Made by a program: the position numbers and the translations under genes | DNA from: JBHJHK01 sp050330975 | Lineage (GTDB): Bacteria; Pseudomonadota; Gammaproteobacteria; Competibacterales; Competibacteraceae | Direction: 5' to 3' | DNA length: 6,124 nt | NCBI GenBank assembly: GCA_050330975.1 | Contig: JBHJHK010000361.1 | Location: 1 to 6,124, forward strand | Part shown: piece by piece, positions 4,856 through 6,124 of the stretch | Layout: every line of letters starts with the position of its first letter | Position numbering within the stretch: position 1 is the stretch's first letter | Notes under the pieces: generated by a model | The model's input: the letters and a program-made list of their open reading frames with translations, nothing else | Database searches by the model: none | What the model was told of the DNA's origin: nothing

Positions 4856-6097
4856 TCAGCTGCCGGGATTGAGGACCAGACGATGCTGGGCGGGCCCGGG
4901 CAACAGCGGCGTCGCCTCCCCCGCCGCCCAGGCGGCGTGGCCGAGGCGATAGAAGGGGGACAGGGGGTGGCCGCTTTGACCACCGGGCATGTGGCACAGG
5001 GCCTGTTCTTCCCGCCCCGGCGCCACCACCAGCCGCACGGACGCCCCCGCCCCGGGACGTTGAACCCGAGGCATATGGATATCCCCGGGCAAGGGGACGG
5101 GGGGCATGTTGAGCCAGTCCCCCAGGCTTGGCAAAACCAGGCTCAAGGGATGGGCCATGGCCAAGGTGTTGTGGCGACCCCAGGTGTAGTCCGCCACATC
5201 AGGGGTGGACCTGGTCACGGCGGCGGCCACATTGTCCACCGCCGCCAGCAGCAGGGCTTGCCAGTCGGCGTAGGCCGGCGCCAGCCAGTGGTGGGGGCGG
5301 TGGCTCACCAGCTGCCACAGGGCGCCTTCCAACTGGACCAGTCGCTCCCTGTAGGGCTCCCGCCCGTCGCCTTGGGCCTGCACCACCTGGATCACGGGCT
5401 CTAGGATCCGCGCCAACACCGCCGCGCGAAACTCCCGCACCAGGCGATAGCCGGCGTCGTCCACCGCCGCCCGCTTTGCCCCGGCCGCCACCACTCGCCT
5501 GAGGGCGGCCCGTTGGGGATGCCCCACCAAGGTCTCGGACCCCAGAGTGTCCAGCAACAGCCTCCGCCAACGGGCGAGGAACTGGGCGCGATAGTCCAAC
5601 TGGATGGCCAACAACCCCGCCTCGTCAAAGCTATCCCGGGCGGTGAGCCCCTGGCGGATCTGCCCCGCCCGGGCACCCAGCTCCAGGCCACCATCCCCCA
5701 ACAACGCCAGGGCTTCCCCGGCCACCACCCGATTATTGGCGGTCCAAAGCCTGTGGTCGGCGGGGGCTAGGATACGGGGATAATCCTCGGGCTCTAGCCA
5801 GCCCACCCAGCGCCCAGGCCGGGGGCTGACACTGGGCAGGCGGCCATCTGAGCCCTGACGGCGGGGAATGGGGCCGGCCAAGGTCCAGCCGATGGTGCCT
5901 TTGCGGTCTGCCACCAGGATATTCTGGGCGGGAATCCCCAAAGAGGCCGCCAAGGTCAGGGCCTCATCGGCGTCTCGGGCGCCCTCCAAATTCAGCAACC
6001 CCAGGTTGACCGCCCTCGCCGTGTGCCCCACCCATCGCACCGCCCGGGGATGTCCCGCCAAGTCGGGAATACCCAGGGGGCCCCATGGGGTAACCAG
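4856..6097 (-). pseudogene. Penicillin acylase family protein, 5'-truncated (C-terminal half only)
   Basis: About 413 sense codons of an Ntn-hydrolase of the penicillin/acyl-homoserine-lactone acylase family. Recognisable beta-chain features are TPWGPLG at the start of similarity, AVRWVGHTA, PAQNILVADRKGTIGWTLAGPIPRR, LWTANNRVV (a conserved Asn region near the active site), TWGRHNTLAMAHPL, and the C-terminal block GDWLN...VRLVVAPG and MPGGQSGHPLSPFY. Full-length members have roughly 750-850 residues: signal peptide, alpha chain, spacer, then a beta chain starting with the catalytic Ser. Here everything before TPWGPL is missing. Reading upstream in frame gives TAG at 6098-6100 and TAA at 6116-6118. 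A TTG at 6061 could start a 401-residue remnant, but it would lack the nucleophile and the export signal. The rest of the frame is open to TGA at 4856, so the loss is probably a single and fairly recent event. Confidence 0.75.
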
Positions 6098-6124
6098 CTA
6101 GGAAACTAACACCCATTATTCAAC
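6098..6124. other. AT-rich junction sequence upstream of the acylase fragment
   Basis: The last 27 bases are about 37% G+C, against a much higher value in the adjoining acylase code, and contain two stops in the acylase frame. Coding similarity ends exactly where this stretch begins, at a CTAG (6098-6101). It could be the end of an inserted element, a deletion endpoint, or simple intergenic DNA. Too little is visible to identify it. Confidence 0.4.

Noticed and set aside
4846..4983. ATG start of the DUF72 frame at 4983
   Set aside because: It lies within the acylase coding region, and the added residues are Arg/Pro-rich shadow translation unlike any DUF72 N-terminus.
4838..5404. 188-codon plus-strand open frame over the acylase remnant
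   Set aside because: It is a Gly/His/Gln-rich shadow of the acylase code with no recognisable domain.
6081..6090. CCCCATGGGG palindrome near the acylase junction
   Set aside because: It lies within the acylase coding similarity and is a simple GC-rich palindrome likely to arise by chance.

Overview
The window is GC-rich bacterial DNA, roughly two thirds G+C by eye, densely coding on both strands. The protein styles (a KptA-type Tpt1, a YecE-like DUF72 protein, a penicillin acylase relative, WGR-domain proteins) suggest a high-GC proteobacterium, most likely a gammaproteobacterium. This placement is an inference from family impressions, not a search result.

Left part (1-2237, minus strand): two tandem WGR-domain genes. 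The first in transcription order (557-1999) fuses an N-terminal WGR domain to a beta-propeller-like region and a compact C-terminal domain. The second (363 to the left edge) starts at a TTG, has its own sigma70-like promoter, and is a WGR domain followed by a proline/glycine-rich tail that runs out of the window. A possible 23-codon upstream ORF overlaps the start of the propeller gene. The intergenic region 2000-2237 separates these genes from a divergent plus-strand pair and contains a clean 7-bp inverted repeat.

Middle (2238-3241, plus strand): a small multi-spanning membrane protein with degenerate PAP2-phosphatase-like motifs, then 26 bp later kptA, the NAD-dependent RNA 2'-phosphotransferase Tpt1. 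They look like a two-gene operon.

Right part (3273-6124, minus strand): in transcription order, the 3' half of a penicillin acylase family gene, a DUF72 gene starting at TTG only 10 bases after the acylase stop, and a TetR-family repressor. The acylase coding similarity begins abruptly near 6097. Upstream of it lie in-frame stops and an AT-rich 27-bp stretch that reaches the window edge, so the gene has lost the half that carries the catalytic N-terminal nucleophile. A perfect 18-bp palindrome just upstream of the tetR start is a strong candidate for its own operator.

No RNA genes, CRISPR arrays or complete mobile elements are visible. The most interesting points are the truncated acylase and its junction, the TetR palindrome, the WGR-propeller protein with its unassigned C-terminal domain, the degenerate PAP2-like protein paired with Tpt1, and the closeness of WGR proteins to an NAD-dependent nucleic-acid enzyme. 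I see no convincing new defence or metabolic system.
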